From assembly GCF_003627815.1 (NCBI RefSeq), contig NZ_CP032698.1:4030001-4094000 (forward strand): DNA of 64,000 nucleotides, written 5' to 3'. A program made the translations under genes and the position numbers. The notes below the pieces were generated by a model. It saw only the letters and a list, made by a program, of their open reading frames with translations, had not been told where the DNA came from and searched no databases. Of the stretch, positions 39,401-48,311 are shown in pieces (position 1 is the stretch's first letter; the number at the start of each line of letters is the position of its first letter). Origin of the DNA: Streptomyces hundungensis. GTDB lineage: Bacteria > Actinomycetota > Actinomycetes > Streptomycetales > Streptomycetaceae.

Positions 39401-40798
39401 CTACACCACGGCGCGCCCGATGAGATACAGCACAGGGACGGCCGCGGTGAGCGGCAGCGCCACGCCCGCCGTCAGATGGACGAAACGGGAGGGGTAGTCG
39501 TACGAGGCGACCCGCAGCCCGATCAGCGCGCAGGCGCCGGCCGCGAGACCCAGCAGCGCGCCGGACGCGCCGATCCCGGTCAGGCCGCCCACCGCGACGC
39601 CCGCCCCTGCGGCCGCGAGCAGCGCGACCGCCACGCGGGCCACCGAGGGCAGCGGCAGCGCCCGGGCGAGGGCCGCGACGGCCACCGCGGCCGCGCCGAC
39701 CGACACCGCGTGCGGCGGCGCCGCGAGGTATCCGCCGGCCAGGATCGCGAGCGCCGCCGAGGCGACCGTCGCCATCAGCCCGTACATCCGCTCGTCGGGG
39801 TCCGCGTGCGAGCGGAGCTGGAGGACGAGGGTGAGCAGCACCCAGACCCCGAGGGTGCCCAGGATCGCGCCGGGCGCGTTTTCACGGCCGAGCGCGAGCA
39901 GGGCGACGTCGGCGACGAGTCCCCCCGCGAAGGCGAGCGCGATGCCCTGGCGGGCCGGCCACATCCCGTTCAGGCGGAACCATCCGGCCGCCGTCACGGC
40001 CTGGAGGGCGACGAGCGGCACCGCGAGGGCGTACGGGCCGATCGGGGCCGCCACCGCGAGGAGCAGGCCGAGCGCGGCGGTCAGCGCGGCCGGCTGCATA
40101 CCGGGCGCGATGATCGGCGAACGGCCCTCCGCGCGGGCCCGCTGGGCGTCGGTGACCCGCGCGTTGCCGACCGTGGTGGGCGAGCCGTAGGCAGGCCCAC
40201 CGGCGGCACCGGTCGGGGCCGGCGTCGGGGTCGCGGCGGGCTCGTACACCGGCTCGGGGGCCGGCCCGGACGCCATCGGCATCTCGGGCGGCAGCGGCAC
40301 GGACGTCGTTCCCCCACCGTTCTGCGGCGGCAGATACCCGGCGCTCGCCGAGCCGCCTTCCTGCCAGGGCTGTGCGGCCGCACCCGTCGCGCCGCCTCCT
40401 CCCTGCCAGGGCTGCGCCGAGCTCGCCGACGCGTCGTCCTGCCAGGGCTGCGCGGGCTGGGCATGGCGGCCCCGGCGCGGCGCGGGCTCGGCCGGCTGCG
40501 GGACCGGCGGGACGGTGGGCTGGTACTGGGTGTCCCAGGTCTGCCCTTCCCAGGTCTGCGTGTACTGCTGGTGGTCCTGCTGGCCCTGGTGCTGGTCCGG
40601 CTGACTCTGGTGCTGGTCCGGCTGGACCTGGTGGTGGTCCGCCAGGCCCTGCTGGCCCTGGTACGCCTCGTACGGGAACGGCGGTTGCGCTTGCGGATGC
40701 GGGTGCGGCACGGGCTCCCCGTACGGCGTCTGCGGCTGCACGGGGCGGCCGTACTGGTCGTACTGGGGCTGCTGTTGATACGGGTACTGCTCGCTCAT
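39401..40798 (-). CDS. Large membrane protein with Gln/Pro-rich cytoplasmic N terminus
   Basis: The protein has 465 residues. The first about 225 are low-complexity, with YQQQPQYDQYGRPVQPQTPY and repeated QPDQHQ/AQPWQ units, followed by about eight to ten hydrophobic helices to the C terminus. No family was recognised; the pattern is common in actinobacterial envelope proteins. The ATG at 40796-40798 begins MSEQYPYQ. Ten bases separate it from the MoaD/ThiS-like gene upstream, so they may be co-transcribed. Confidence 0.75.
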   Translation of the reverse strand: MSEQYPYQQQPQYDQYGRPVQPQTPYGEPVPHPHPQAQPPFPYEAYQGQQGLADHHQVQPDQHQSQPDQHQGQQDHQQYTQTWEGQTWDTQYQPTVPPVPQPAEPAPRRGRHAQPAQPWQDDASASSAQPWQGGGGATGAAAQPWQEGGSASAGYLPPQNGGGTTSVPLPPEMPMASGPAPEPVYEPAATPTPAPTGAAGGPAYGSPTTVGNARVTDAQRARAEGRSPIIAPGMQPAALTAALGLLLAVAAPIGPYALAVPLVALQAVTAAGWFRLNGMWPARQGIALAFAGGLVADVALLALGRENAPGAILGTLGVWVLLTLVLQLRSHADPDERMYGLMATVASAALAILAGGYLAAPPHAVSVGAAAVAVAALARALPLPSVARVAVALLAAAGAGVAVGGLTGIGASGALLGLAAGACALIGLRVASYDYPSRFVHLTAGVALPLTAAVPVLYLIGRAVV

Positions 40799-40808
40799 GA
40801 CGTGGGGG

Positions 40809-41063
40809 TCACCCTCCTGCGAACGGCGGGAGCACCTCGACCGTGCCGCCCTCGGCAAGGCGTACGGTCTCATGCTTCCGCTTGCCGACGGGGTCACCGT
40901 CGACCAGGAAGGAGCACCGGCGCAGGACGCGCGTGAGCTCTCCGGGGTGCCGTTCGCGCACCGCGTCGAGGGCTTCGGCCAGCGTTTCCGCCGTGTACGG
41001 CTCGTCGGCGACACCGGCGGCGGACTTGGCCGCGGCCCAGAAGCGGATGGTTCCCGCTGCCAT
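40809..41063 (-). CDS. MoaD/ThiS-family sulfur-carrier protein
   Basis: The protein has 84 residues with a ubiquitin-like fold pattern and a C-terminal Gly-Gly (VEVLPPFAGG), the site that becomes thiocarboxylated. It could serve molybdopterin or another pathway; no partner E1-type or MoaE gene is nearby. The ATG at 41061-41063 follows AAAGGAG. A longer start nine codons upstream has no ribosome site. It lies between the large membrane protein and the hydrolase, all on the same strand. Confidence 0.82.
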   Translation of the reverse strand: MAAGTIRFWAAAKSAAGVADEPYTAETLAEALDAVRERHPGELTRVLRRCSFLVDGDPVGKRKHETVRLAEGGTVEVLPPFAGG

Positions 41064-41096
41064 GGTCAGGCTCCTTTCGTCGCCCTCCATGATGGG

Positions 41097-41915
41097 CTAC
41101 CCGGCGGGCCGCGCGGCGATCAGCCAGGTGGCGATCCGCTCCAGGAGCTCGTCGCCGGCCGCGTTCTCGGCGTGCCCCATGCCCTCCTCCAGCCACAACT
41201 GCGCAGGTCCGGCCGCCGCCAGCAGGTGGGGGTGGTCCACCGGGAAGTACGGGTCGCGGTCGCCGTGCACGATCAGCAGCGGGGTCGGCGCGATCAGCGG
41301 GACCGCCTCGACGGGCGAGAGCGGCACCGGGTCCCAGTCCTCGGAGTGGATCCGGGTGGCGAAGCCGAGCCGGCCCACAAGCCGGCCGGACCGCCGGGTG
41401 ATCAGCCAGTGCACCCGGCGCATGGGGGCCGTCCCCCGGTAGTACCAGCGCGCGGGCGCGCTGACCGCCGCCACTGCTTCCGTGCGCCCCGCGGCGCTCC
41501 CCCGGTGGGTCGCCGCGTGCCGCAGCACCACGGAGCCCCCCATCGAGAAGCCGACGGTCACCACGCGGGCGTACCCGAGTGATCTCGCCCACTCGACGGC
41601 CGCCGCGAGGTCGAGCACCTCGCGGTCGCCGACCGTCGAGCGGCCGCCGGACCTCCCGTGCCCGCGGAAGGAGAAGGTGATCACGGCCGCGTACTGGGCG
41701 AAGACGCCCGCGGCCCTTCGTACGGCGGGCCGGTCGGCCGAGCCGGTGAAGCCGTGGGCGACCACGATCGCGGTGTCGCAGGGGCCCTTCACCCAGGGTG
41801 CGTAAACCGCCTCGATCCGGACACCGTCGGACGTACGCAGGGTGGCGCGCAGCGGGCCGGGAGTGATCGAGGAAACAGCTGGACTGTGAAATCGGCCCTC
41901 TGCCTCGCCATTCAT
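41097..41915 (-). CDS. Alpha/beta hydrolase
   Basis: The protein has 272 residues. The nucleophile elbow GFSMGG (about residues 138-143) and a catalytic His in EGMGHAENA are visible; the acid is probably Asp in VHGDRDPYFP. The HGFTGSADRPAV segment supplies the oxyanion hole. Substrate unknown. The ATG at 41913-41915 begins MNGEAEGRF. It is divergent from glnR across a repeat-containing gap. Confidence 0.83.
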   Translation of the reverse strand: MNGEAEGRFHSPAVSSITPGPLRATLRTSDGVRIEAVYAPWVKGPCDTAIVVAHGFTGSADRPAVRRAAGVFAQYAAVITFSFRGHGRSGGRSTVGDREVLDLAAAVEWARSLGYARVVTVGFSMGGSVVLRHAATHRGSAAGRTEAVAAVSAPARWYYRGTAPMRRVHWLITRRSGRLVGRLGFATRIHSEDWDPVPLSPVEAVPLIAPTPLLIVHGDRDPYFPVDHPHLLAAAGPAQLWLEEGMGHAENAAGDELLERIATWLIAARPAG

Positions 41916-42239
41916 GTGGGCTATTCTCCTTGGCAGAGGATCCGGGCAACGTAGCCCCCGGGTCCTTTTGTGTTTCCCGGTCGTTGTAACAGCCGGGTGA
42001 ACAAAGGCTCACAAACGGCCTGCGACCGGCAGGACGAGCAGGACCAGCAGAACCGGCAGGACCAGCAGACCGGCAGGACCAGCAGGACCAGCAGGACAAG
42101 TACGAAGCAGTGCCGCAACGCCCCCCGGCTCCGAAAGAGCGGAGGGGACCCCCCTCCGCAGGGACCGAGGAGGAAACGACGTTATGGGCAAGCGAACCGT
42201 GCACGATACGAAGCGGACAACCGGGGTAGGAGGAGCGCG
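41916..42239. other. Divergent gap before glnR with short tandem repeats
   Basis: From about 42026 to 42100 short units CGGCAGGACCAGCAG and AGGACCAGCAGGACCAGCAG are repeated. No gene is convincing here. The rest presumably carries the promoters of glnR and of the hydrolase. No nitrogen-related operator was recognised. Confidence 0.5.
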
Positions 42240-43007
42240 ATGAGCTCCTTGTTGCTCCTGACCAACGCCCTCCAGCCGTCGGCGGAGGTGCTCCCCGCCC
42301 TCGGCCTGCTTCTGCACAGTGTGCGGGTGGCGCCCGCCGAGGGGCCGGCCCTCGTCGACACCCCTGGCGCCGACGTCATCCTGATCGACGGCCGCCGCGA
42401 TCTGCCGCATGTGCGCTCGCTGTGCCAACTGCTCCGCTCGACGGGCCCCGGCTGTCCGCTGATCCTGGTGGTGACCGAGGGCGGTCTCGCCGCCGTCACC
42501 GCCGACTGGGGCATCGACGACGTCCTGCTCGACACCGCGGGTCCCGCCGAGGTCGAGGCCCGGCTGCGGCTCGCGACCGGGCGCGCGCAGGCCACGTCGG
42601 ACGACTCCCCGATGGAGATCCGCAACGGCGACCTCTCGGTCGACGAGGCGACGTACAGCGCGAAGCTGAAGGGGCGGGTCCTGGACCTGACCTTCAAGGA
42701 GTTCGAGCTGCTGAAGTACCTCGCTCAGCACCCGGGCCGGGTGTTCACGCGTGCCCAGCTCCTCCAGGAGGTCTGGGGTTACGACTACTTCGGCGGCACC
42801 CGCACGGTCGACGTCCACGTACGGCGGCTGCGGGCCAAGCTCGGTCCCGAGCACGAGTCGCTGATCGGCACCGTCCGCAACGTCGGCTACCGCTTCGTGA
42901 CGCCCGAGAAGCCCGAGCGTTCGACCGAGGGTGCCAAGGCGAAGGCGGTCGTGGACGCGGCCACCGCCGAGGCCAAGGAAGCGGCGGCCCGGTCCTCCAA
43001 CCGGTGA
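42240..43007 (+). CDS. glnR: Nitrogen response regulator GlnR
   Basis: The protein has 255 residues. The N-terminal receiver-like domain (about 1-105) has [12 protein letters not shown] where the phospho-Asp would be, but the usual acidic pocket and Lys are not conserved, as in orphan GlnR proteins. The C-terminal OmpR-type winged helix (about 130-220) reads [20 protein letters not shown] and [12 protein letters not shown]. GlnR activates glnA, glnII, amtB and related nitrogen genes. Position and sequence match S. coelicolor SCO4159. The ATG at 42240 follows TAGGAGGAG. Confidence 0.9.
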   Translation: MSSLLLLTNALQPSAEVLPALGLLLHSVRVAPAEGPALVDTPGADVILIDGRRDLPHVRSLCQLLRSTGPGCPLILVVTEGGLAAVTADWGIDDVLLDTAGPAEVEARLRLATGRAQATSDDSPMEIRNGDLSVDEATYSAKLKGRVLDLTFKEFELLKYLAQHPGRVFTRAQLLQEVWGYDYFGGTRTVDVHVRRLRAKLGPEHESLIGTVRNVGYRFVTPEKPERSTEGAKAKAVVDAATAEAKEAAARSSNR

Positions 43008-43107
43008 CGCGGCCCCCGTTCGGGTGACGCGGCGGTAGATCACGCATGGGGTACGACCTGCGATACGGCCTGCCCAGCGGGGGGTCACCCCGCGTAGACT
43101 GCCGCGC

Positions 43108-44130
43108 GTGGCCAAGGTGACGCGGGACGACGTGGCACGACTTGCGGGTACTTCGACCGCCGTCGTCAGTTACGTCATCAACAACGGACCCCGGCCGGTC
43201 GCCCCGGCCACGCGCGAGCGTGTCCTCGCCGCGATCAAGGAGCTGGGGTACCGGCCCGACCGGGTCGCCCAGGCGATGGCGTCGCGGCGCACCGACCTCA
43301 TAGGAATGATCGTCCCGGACGCGCGCCAGCCGTTCTTCGCGGAGATGGCGCACGCCGTCGAACAGGCCGCCTCCGAGCGCGGAAAAATGGTCCTGGTCGG
43401 CAACTCCGACTACGTCGACGACCGCGAGGTCCACTATCTGCGGGCCTTCCTCGGGATGCGGGTCGCCGGTCTGATCCTGGTCAGCCAGGGGCCCAGCGAG
43501 CGGGCCGCGGCCGAGATCGACGCCTGGGACGCCCGTGTGGTGCTGTTGCACGAGCGGCCCGAGGCCATCGACGACGTGGCGGTGGTGACCGACGACATCG
43601 GCGGCGCCCAGCTCGCCACCCGCCACCTGCTCGAACACGGTCATGAGTACGTCGCCTGTCTCGGCGGGATCGAGTCGACCCCGGCCGTCGGCGACCCGGT
43701 GGCCGACCACGTCGAGGGCTGGCGCCGGGCGATGCTGGAGTCCGGCCGCTCCCTGGAGGGCCGCCTCTTCCAGGCCCCGTACAACCGTTACGACGCCTAC
43801 CAGGTGGCCCTGGAGATCCTCGCCGGGCCCCAGCGGCCGCCGGCGATCTTCTGCGCCACCGACGACCAGGCGATCGGCGTGCTGCGGGCCGCCCGCGAGC
43901 TGCGCATCGACGTGCCGGGCGAGCTGGCCGTGGCGGGCTTCGACGACGTCAAGGAAGCGGCGCTGACCGACCCCCCGCTGACCACGATCGCCTCCGACCG
44001 GCCCGCGATGGCGCGGGCCGCGGTGGACCTGGTCCTGGACGACGCGCTGCGGGTCGCGGGCTCGCGCCGCGAACGTCTCAAGCAGTTCCCCTCGCGGCTC
44101 GTCGTACGCCGGTCCTGCGGCTGCGGCTAG
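43108..44130 (+). CDS. LacI-family transcriptional regulator
   Basis: The protein has 340 residues. The HTH ([37 protein letters not shown]) has the family signature. The periplasmic-binding-type effector domain follows ([20 protein letters not shown] ... [20 protein letters not shown]). It ends in RRSCGCG, with a Cys pair uncommon in the family. The effector is unknown, presumably a sugar. The GTG at 43106-43110 region (43108) follows directly on the sequence CTGCCGCGC, with no strong ribosome site. Confidence 0.87.
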   Translation: MAKVTRDDVARLAGTSTAVVSYVINNGPRPVAPATRERVLAAIKELGYRPDRVAQAMASRRTDLIGMIVPDARQPFFAEMAHAVEQAASERGKMVLVGNSDYVDDREVHYLRAFLGMRVAGLILVSQGPSERAAAEIDAWDARVVLLHERPEAIDDVAVVTDDIGGAQLATRHLLEHGHEYVACLGGIESTPAVGDPVADHVEGWRRAMLESGRSLEGRLFQAPYNRYDAYQVALEILAGPQRPPAIFCATDDQAIGVLRAARELRIDVPGELAVAGFDDVKEAALTDPPLTTIASDRPAMARAAVDLVLDDALRVAGSRRERLKQFPSRLVVRRSCGCG

Positions 44131-44252
44131 CCAGCCGCACGAGCCGCTCACCGGACGCCGCGAGGCGTCTTTATTTCGGGCAAACGCGGTTCTGCCGGGC
44201 TTCTTACCCGGTCCTCAGACTGCTCTCATCATCCGTGGCGAAGGTCATAGGC

Positions 44253-45401
44253 ATGACCGAGAGCCCCCGCCACAGCGGCGAGTACCCCGAGCAGCAGCCG
44301 ACCCACTCTGACGAGTCCTGGCAGCGAGCCAAGGACGACGCCCGGCGAGAGGCCGAGGCCTACGCGGCCGCCTATCCGCCGCCACCCCCGTACCAGCCGG
44401 CCACCGCGATGCCCGCCACCGCGGGCGAGCCCGGCGCCCCCCGGCCCCGCCGGGCCAAGCGCTCCGTCGGCCTGATCGCCGCCGTCGCCATCGTCGCGGC
44501 GGCCATGGGCGGTGGCACCGCGAGCCTCGTCGAGCACTACGTCGGCAACGACCGTGCGTCCGTCAGCTCCGGAGTCAGCGGCACCAACGCCTCCAACAGC
44601 ACCAACGGCACCGTCTCCGGCGTCGCCAAGGCCGTGATGCCGAGCATCGTCGAGATCAACGCGACGTCCGGCTCGGGCGAGTCGACCGGCGCCGGCGTGA
44701 TCATCACGGCGGGCGGCGAGATCATCACCAACAACCACGTCATCTCGGGCGCGACCTCCGTCAAGGTGAAGCTCAGCGACGGCAAGAGCTACACCGCCAA
44801 GGTCGTCGGCACCGACCCCGACAAGGACCTCGCGCTGATCAAGCTGAACGGGGCGAGCGGCCTCAAGCCCGCCTCACTCGGCGACTCGTCGAAGATCGCG
44901 GTCGGCGACCAGGTCGTGGCGATCGGCTCCCCCGAGGGTCTCACCGGCACCGTCACCAGCGGCATCGTCTCCGCCCTCGACCGCGACGTCACCGTCGCCA
45001 AGGAGCAGGGCAACCAGGGGCAGGGCCAAGGACAGGGACGCGGGCAGGGCGGCTGGCCGTTCGAGTTCGGCGGGCAGCAGTTCAACGGCGACACCGGCTC
45101 CTCCAAGACCACGTACAAGGCGCTCCAGACCGACGCCTCGCTGAACCCGGGCAACTCCGGGGGCGCCCTCATCGACATGAACGGCAACATCATCGGCATC
45201 AACTCCGCGATGTACTCGCCGAGTTCGAGCAGCCAGAGCGGTTCGTCGGCGGGCAGTGTCGGGCTCGGCTTCGCCATCCCGATCAACACCGTCAAGTCCG
45301 ACCTGGCCAGTCTGCGCGGCGGCGGCAGCGGCGGCGACACCGGCGGCTCCACCAATCAGGGCGGCGACAGCTCCGGCGGCCCCTTCAGCGGCAGCTACTG
45401 A
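44253..45401 (+). CDS. HtrA/DegP-like membrane-anchored serine protease lacking a PDZ domain
   Basis: The protein has 382 residues. A Pro/Glu-rich cytoplasmic segment (1-70) precedes one transmembrane helix (SVGLIAAVAIVAAAMGGGTA). The protease domain has His in TNNHVISGA, Asp in DKDLALIK and Ser in NPGNSGGAL. The final about 40 residues are Gly/Ser-rich, and no PDZ domain is seen, unlike typical HtrA. A Gln/Gly insert (QGQGQGQGRGQGG) lies before the Ser region. It probably acts at the outside of the membrane in quality control or stress response. The ATG at 44253 follows GAAGG; the GTG at 44235 lacks a ribosome site. Confidence 0.85.
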   Translation: MTESPRHSGEYPEQQPTHSDESWQRAKDDARREAEAYAAAYPPPPPYQPATAMPATAGEPGAPRPRRAKRSVGLIAAVAIVAAAMGGGTASLVEHYVGNDRASVSSGVSGTNASNSTNGTVSGVAKAVMPSIVEINATSGSGESTGAGVIITAGGEIITNNHVISGATSVKVKLSDGKSYTAKVVGTDPDKDLALIKLNGASGLKPASLGDSSKIAVGDQVVAIGSPEGLTGTVTSGIVSALDRDVTVAKEQGNQGQGQGQGRGQGGWPFEFGGQQFNGDTGSSKTTYKALQTDASLNPGNSGGALIDMNGNIIGINSAMYSPSSSSQSGSSAGSVGLGFAIPINTVKSDLASLRGGGSGGDTGGSTNQGGDSSGGPFSGSY

Positions 45402-45502
45402 CACCCGGCGGCGCGGGGCGGTGACACGAACCGCGCGCCACACCGTCCCCGTGCGAGGCTGATGCTCCGAGCCGGCAGAGAGACAGAAGAAGGAACCCGC
45501 TC

Positions 45503-46234
45503 ATGAGCCCCGCCGAGGACGACCCGCAGCGCATCCTGATCGTCGACGACGAACCCGCCGTCCGCGAGGCGCTGCAACGCAGTCTCGCCTTCGAGGGATA
45601 CGGCACCGAGGTCGCCGTCGACGGCCTCGACGCCCTCACTAAGGCGGAGGCGTACCGGCCCGAACTGATCGTCCTGGACATCCAGATGCCGAGGATGGAC
45701 GGGCTCACCGCGGCCCGCCGGCTGCGCGCGGGCGGCTCCACCACGCCCATCCTGATGCTGACCGCGCGCGACACGGTCGGCGACCGCGTCACCGGACTCG
45801 ACGCGGGCGCCGACGACTACCTGGTCAAGCCGTTCGAACTGGACGAACTCTTCGCCCGCATCCGGGCGTTGCTGCGCCGCAGCTCGTACGTGGTCGACGC
45901 CGGCGCGGCCGGTCAGGACGCGGGGAACGTGCTGACCTTCGGGGACCTGCGGATGGACCTGTCCACCCGTGAGGTCACCCGCGGCGACCGGGTGGTGGAG
46001 CTGACCCGTACCGAGTTCACCCTCCTGGAGATGTTCCTCGCCCACCCCCGTCAGGTCCTGACCCGCGAGCAGATCCTCAAGGCCGTGTGGGGCTTCGACT
46101 TCGAGCCCTCCTCCAACTCCCTCGACGTGTACGTCATGTACCTGCGCCGCAAGACGGAGGCGGGGGGCGAACCGCGGGTGGTGCACACCGTGCGGGGCGT
46201 GGGGTACGCCCTGCGGCCGGGCGGCGCCGAGTGA
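45503..46234 (+). CDS. OmpR-family response regulator
   Basis: The protein has 243 residues. Receiver domain: [14 protein letters not shown] with acidic pocket, phospho-Asp in [13 protein letters not shown] and Lys in [11 protein letters not shown]-terminal winged helix: [18 protein letters not shown] and [15 protein letters not shown]. It is similar to MprA/PrrA-type regulators. The ATG at 45503 follows GAAGGAA. The last codons overlap the kinase gene (GTGA, 46231-46234), so the pair forms one two-component operon. Confidence 0.92.
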   Translation: MSPAEDDPQRILIVDDEPAVREALQRSLAFEGYGTEVAVDGLDALTKAEAYRPELIVLDIQMPRMDGLTAARRLRAGGSTTPILMLTARDTVGDRVTGLDAGADDYLVKPFELDELFARIRALLRRSSYVVDAGAAGQDAGNVLTFGDLRMDLSTREVTRGDRVVELTRTEFTLLEMFLAHPRQVLTREQILKAVWGFDFEPSSNSLDVYVMYLRRKTEAGGEPRVVHTVRGVGYALRPGGAE

Positions 46235-47634
46235 ACCCTCTGGTCCGGCGCTACCGTGCGATGCCGCTGCGCTCCCGGCTCGCCATGCTGGTGGCGACGG
46301 CGGTCGCGGTCGCGGTGGCCGCGGTCGCGGTCACCTGCTGGCTGCTGACCCGGGCCCAGCTGCGCGACGAGCTCGACACGACGCTGCGCAACACCAGCGC
46401 CCCCACCAGCCTGGTGCAGGCCGCACTCCAGTCCTGCCTCTCGGACGGCAGCCTGCCGCCGGGGCAGCGGCCGTTCGCCTACATCCAGGTGGTGCTGCCG
46501 GACGGCACCCGCTGTGTGGCCCCGGACTCGCCGCCGGTCCGCGTCACGTCCCAGGACGTCGCGGTGGCCCGCAACGTCAAGGCCGAGACCCTGCACAGCG
46601 GCACCACCGACGGCGGGATGGACGTACGGGTGCACACCCAGCGCCAGGAGTTCGCCGGACGCTGGGCCACCGTCTCGCTGTCCCGCCCGCTCACCGAGAT
46701 CGACTCCGCGCTCAACCGGCTCGCCCTGCTCCTGGCGGGTCTGGCGGGCATCGGCGTCATCGCGGCCGGCGCGGCGGGGCTGTGGGTAGCGCGGACCGGT
46801 CTTCGGCCCGTGGACAAGCTGACCGGGGCCGTCGAGCACGTGGCCCGCACCGAGGACCTCACCGTGCGCATCCCCGTCGAGGGCGAGGACGAGATCGCGC
46901 GGCTCTCCCGCTCGTTCAACGCGATGACCGCCGCGCTCGCCTCCTCCCGTGACCGGCAGGCACAGCTCATCGCGGACGCGGGGCACGAGTTGCGTACGCC
47001 GCTCACCTCGCTGCGCACCAACATCGAGCTGCTCGCGCGGAGCGAGGAGACCGGGCGGGCCATTCCGCCCGCCGACCGCAAGGCGCTGATGGCCTCCGTC
47101 AAGGCCCAGATGACCGAACTCGCCTCCCTCATCGGGGACTTGCAGGAACTCTCCCGCCCCGACGCGGTCCGCGAAGGCCCCCTGGAGGTGGTCGGGCTGC
47201 ACGACATCACCCGGGTCGCCCTCGACCGGGCGCGGCTGCGGGGGCCCGAGCTGACGATCACGGCGGAGCTGGCGCCCTGGTACGTACGGGCCGAGCCGGC
47301 GGCGTTGCAGCGGGCGGTGGTGAACGTGCTGGACAACGCGGTGAAGTTCAGCCCGCCGCACGGGGCGGTCACGGTCACCCTGGACCGGGGGGTGCTTTCC
47401 GTACGCGACCACGGGCCGGGGATTCCCGCGGAGGATCTGCCGCACGTCTTCGAGCGGTTCTGGCGGTCGCCGTCGGCTCGGGCGTTGCCCGGGTCGGGGC
47501 TGGGGCTTTCCATCGTGGCCCGTACGGTTCGGGGGGCGGGGGGTGAGGTCGTTCTGGCCGCTGCGGCCGGGGGTGGCACGCTGGCCACGCTCACCCTGCC
47601 AGGCGCCCCCTCCCCTCCCCCGCCCACCCCCTAG
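46231..47634 (+). CDS. Sensor histidine kinase of the adjacent response regulator
   Basis: The protein has 467 residues with GTG at 46231. Two transmembrane helices (about 18-38 and 163-185) flank an external sensor domain, followed by HAMP, HisKA with the H-box [12 protein letters not shown] (His near residue 253) and an HATPase with [15 protein letters not shown] and GSGLGLSIV boxes. It ends in a Pro-rich tail. The stimulus is unknown; similar MprB/PrrB-type kinases sense envelope stress. A G+C-rich repeat block follows. Confidence 0.9.
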   Translation: MNPLVRRYRAMPLRSRLAMLVATAVAVAVAAVAVTCWLLTRAQLRDELDTTLRNTSAPTSLVQAALQSCLSDGSLPPGQRPFAYIQVVLPDGTRCVAPDSPPVRVTSQDVAVARNVKAETLHSGTTDGGMDVRVHTQRQEFAGRWATVSLSRPLTEIDSALNRLALLLAGLAGIGVIAAGAAGLWVARTGLRPVDKLTGAVEHVARTEDLTVRIPVEGEDEIARLSRSFNAMTAALASSRDRQAQLIADAGHELRTPLTSLRTNIELLARSEETGRAIPPADRKALMASVKAQMTELASLIGDLQELSRPDAVREGPLEVVGLHDITRVALDRARLRGPELTITAELAPWYVRAEPAALQRAVVNVLDNAVKFSPPHGAVTVTLDRGVLSVRDHGPGIPAEDLPHVFERFWRSPSARALPGSGLGLSIVARTVRGAGGEVVLAAAAGGGTLATLTLPGAPSPPPPTP

Positions 47635-48311
47635 CCCCCTTGCCCACCCACCCGCCCGTGCAGCGGGTTGAATGGTTCGGCCCCTGGGGCTCCGCCCCAG
47701 CCCCCAGCGGGTTCGCCCACCCACCCACCCGTACAACGGGTGGAAAGGTTCGCCCCCTGGGGCTCCGCCCCAGACCCCGGGCGTCTGCCCACCCACCCGC
47801 CCGTGCAGCAGGTTGAAAGGTTCGGCCCCTGCCTGGGGCTCCGCCCCAGACCCCGCGGGTTTGCCCGCCCACCCGCCCGTGACGGGGGTTGAAGGGTTCG
47901 GCCCCTGGGGCTACGCCCCAGACCCCCGCGGGGGCTCCGCCCCCTGCACCCCCAATCGCGCCTGAACGGCGCTCGTCCTCAATCGCCGGACAGGCTGAGG
48001 TGCTGGCCAGCACCAAGTAGTTAGGGGCGCGGGGAACTGCGCGACCAGCCACGCACGGTCCGCAGACGAAGGCGGGTTTTCAGGGGCGCGACAACGGCCC
48101 GCAGATCGAAGGGCCTTTAGGGGCGCGGGGAACTGCGCGACCAGCCACGCACGGTCCGCAGACGAAGGCGGGTTTTCAGGGGCGCGACAACGGCCCGCAG
48201 ATCGAAGGGCCTTTAGGGGCGCGGGGAACTGCGCGAGAAGCGGGCACGGTCCGCAGGGGCAAGGGGGCCCGGGGCGGAGTGGCCCCGGGCCCCGGGGCCC
48301 GGAGGGGGTGG
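47635..48311. repeat. G+C-rich intergenic repeat block 3
   Basis: This 677-base gap between convergent genes has no gene. The first half holds four variants of CTGGGGCTCCGCCCCAGACC with CCACCCGCCCGTGCAGCGGG and GGTTGAAAGGTTCGGCCCC. Around 47960 is CCTCAATCGCCGGACAGGCTG. The second half repeats a module of about 95 bases twice: AGGGGCGCGGGGAACTGCGC, GACCAGCCACGCACGGTCCG, CAGACGAAGGCGGGTTTTCA (48024 and 48119 copies), plus a third partial copy at 48213. The same sequence families occur at 38.1-38.5 kb. Confidence 0.75.

Noticed and set aside
47635..48311. Possible CRISPR array in the regularly repeated block
   Set aside because: Repeats differ in length and sequence, form several interleaved families, lack uniform spacers, and no cas gene is in the window.
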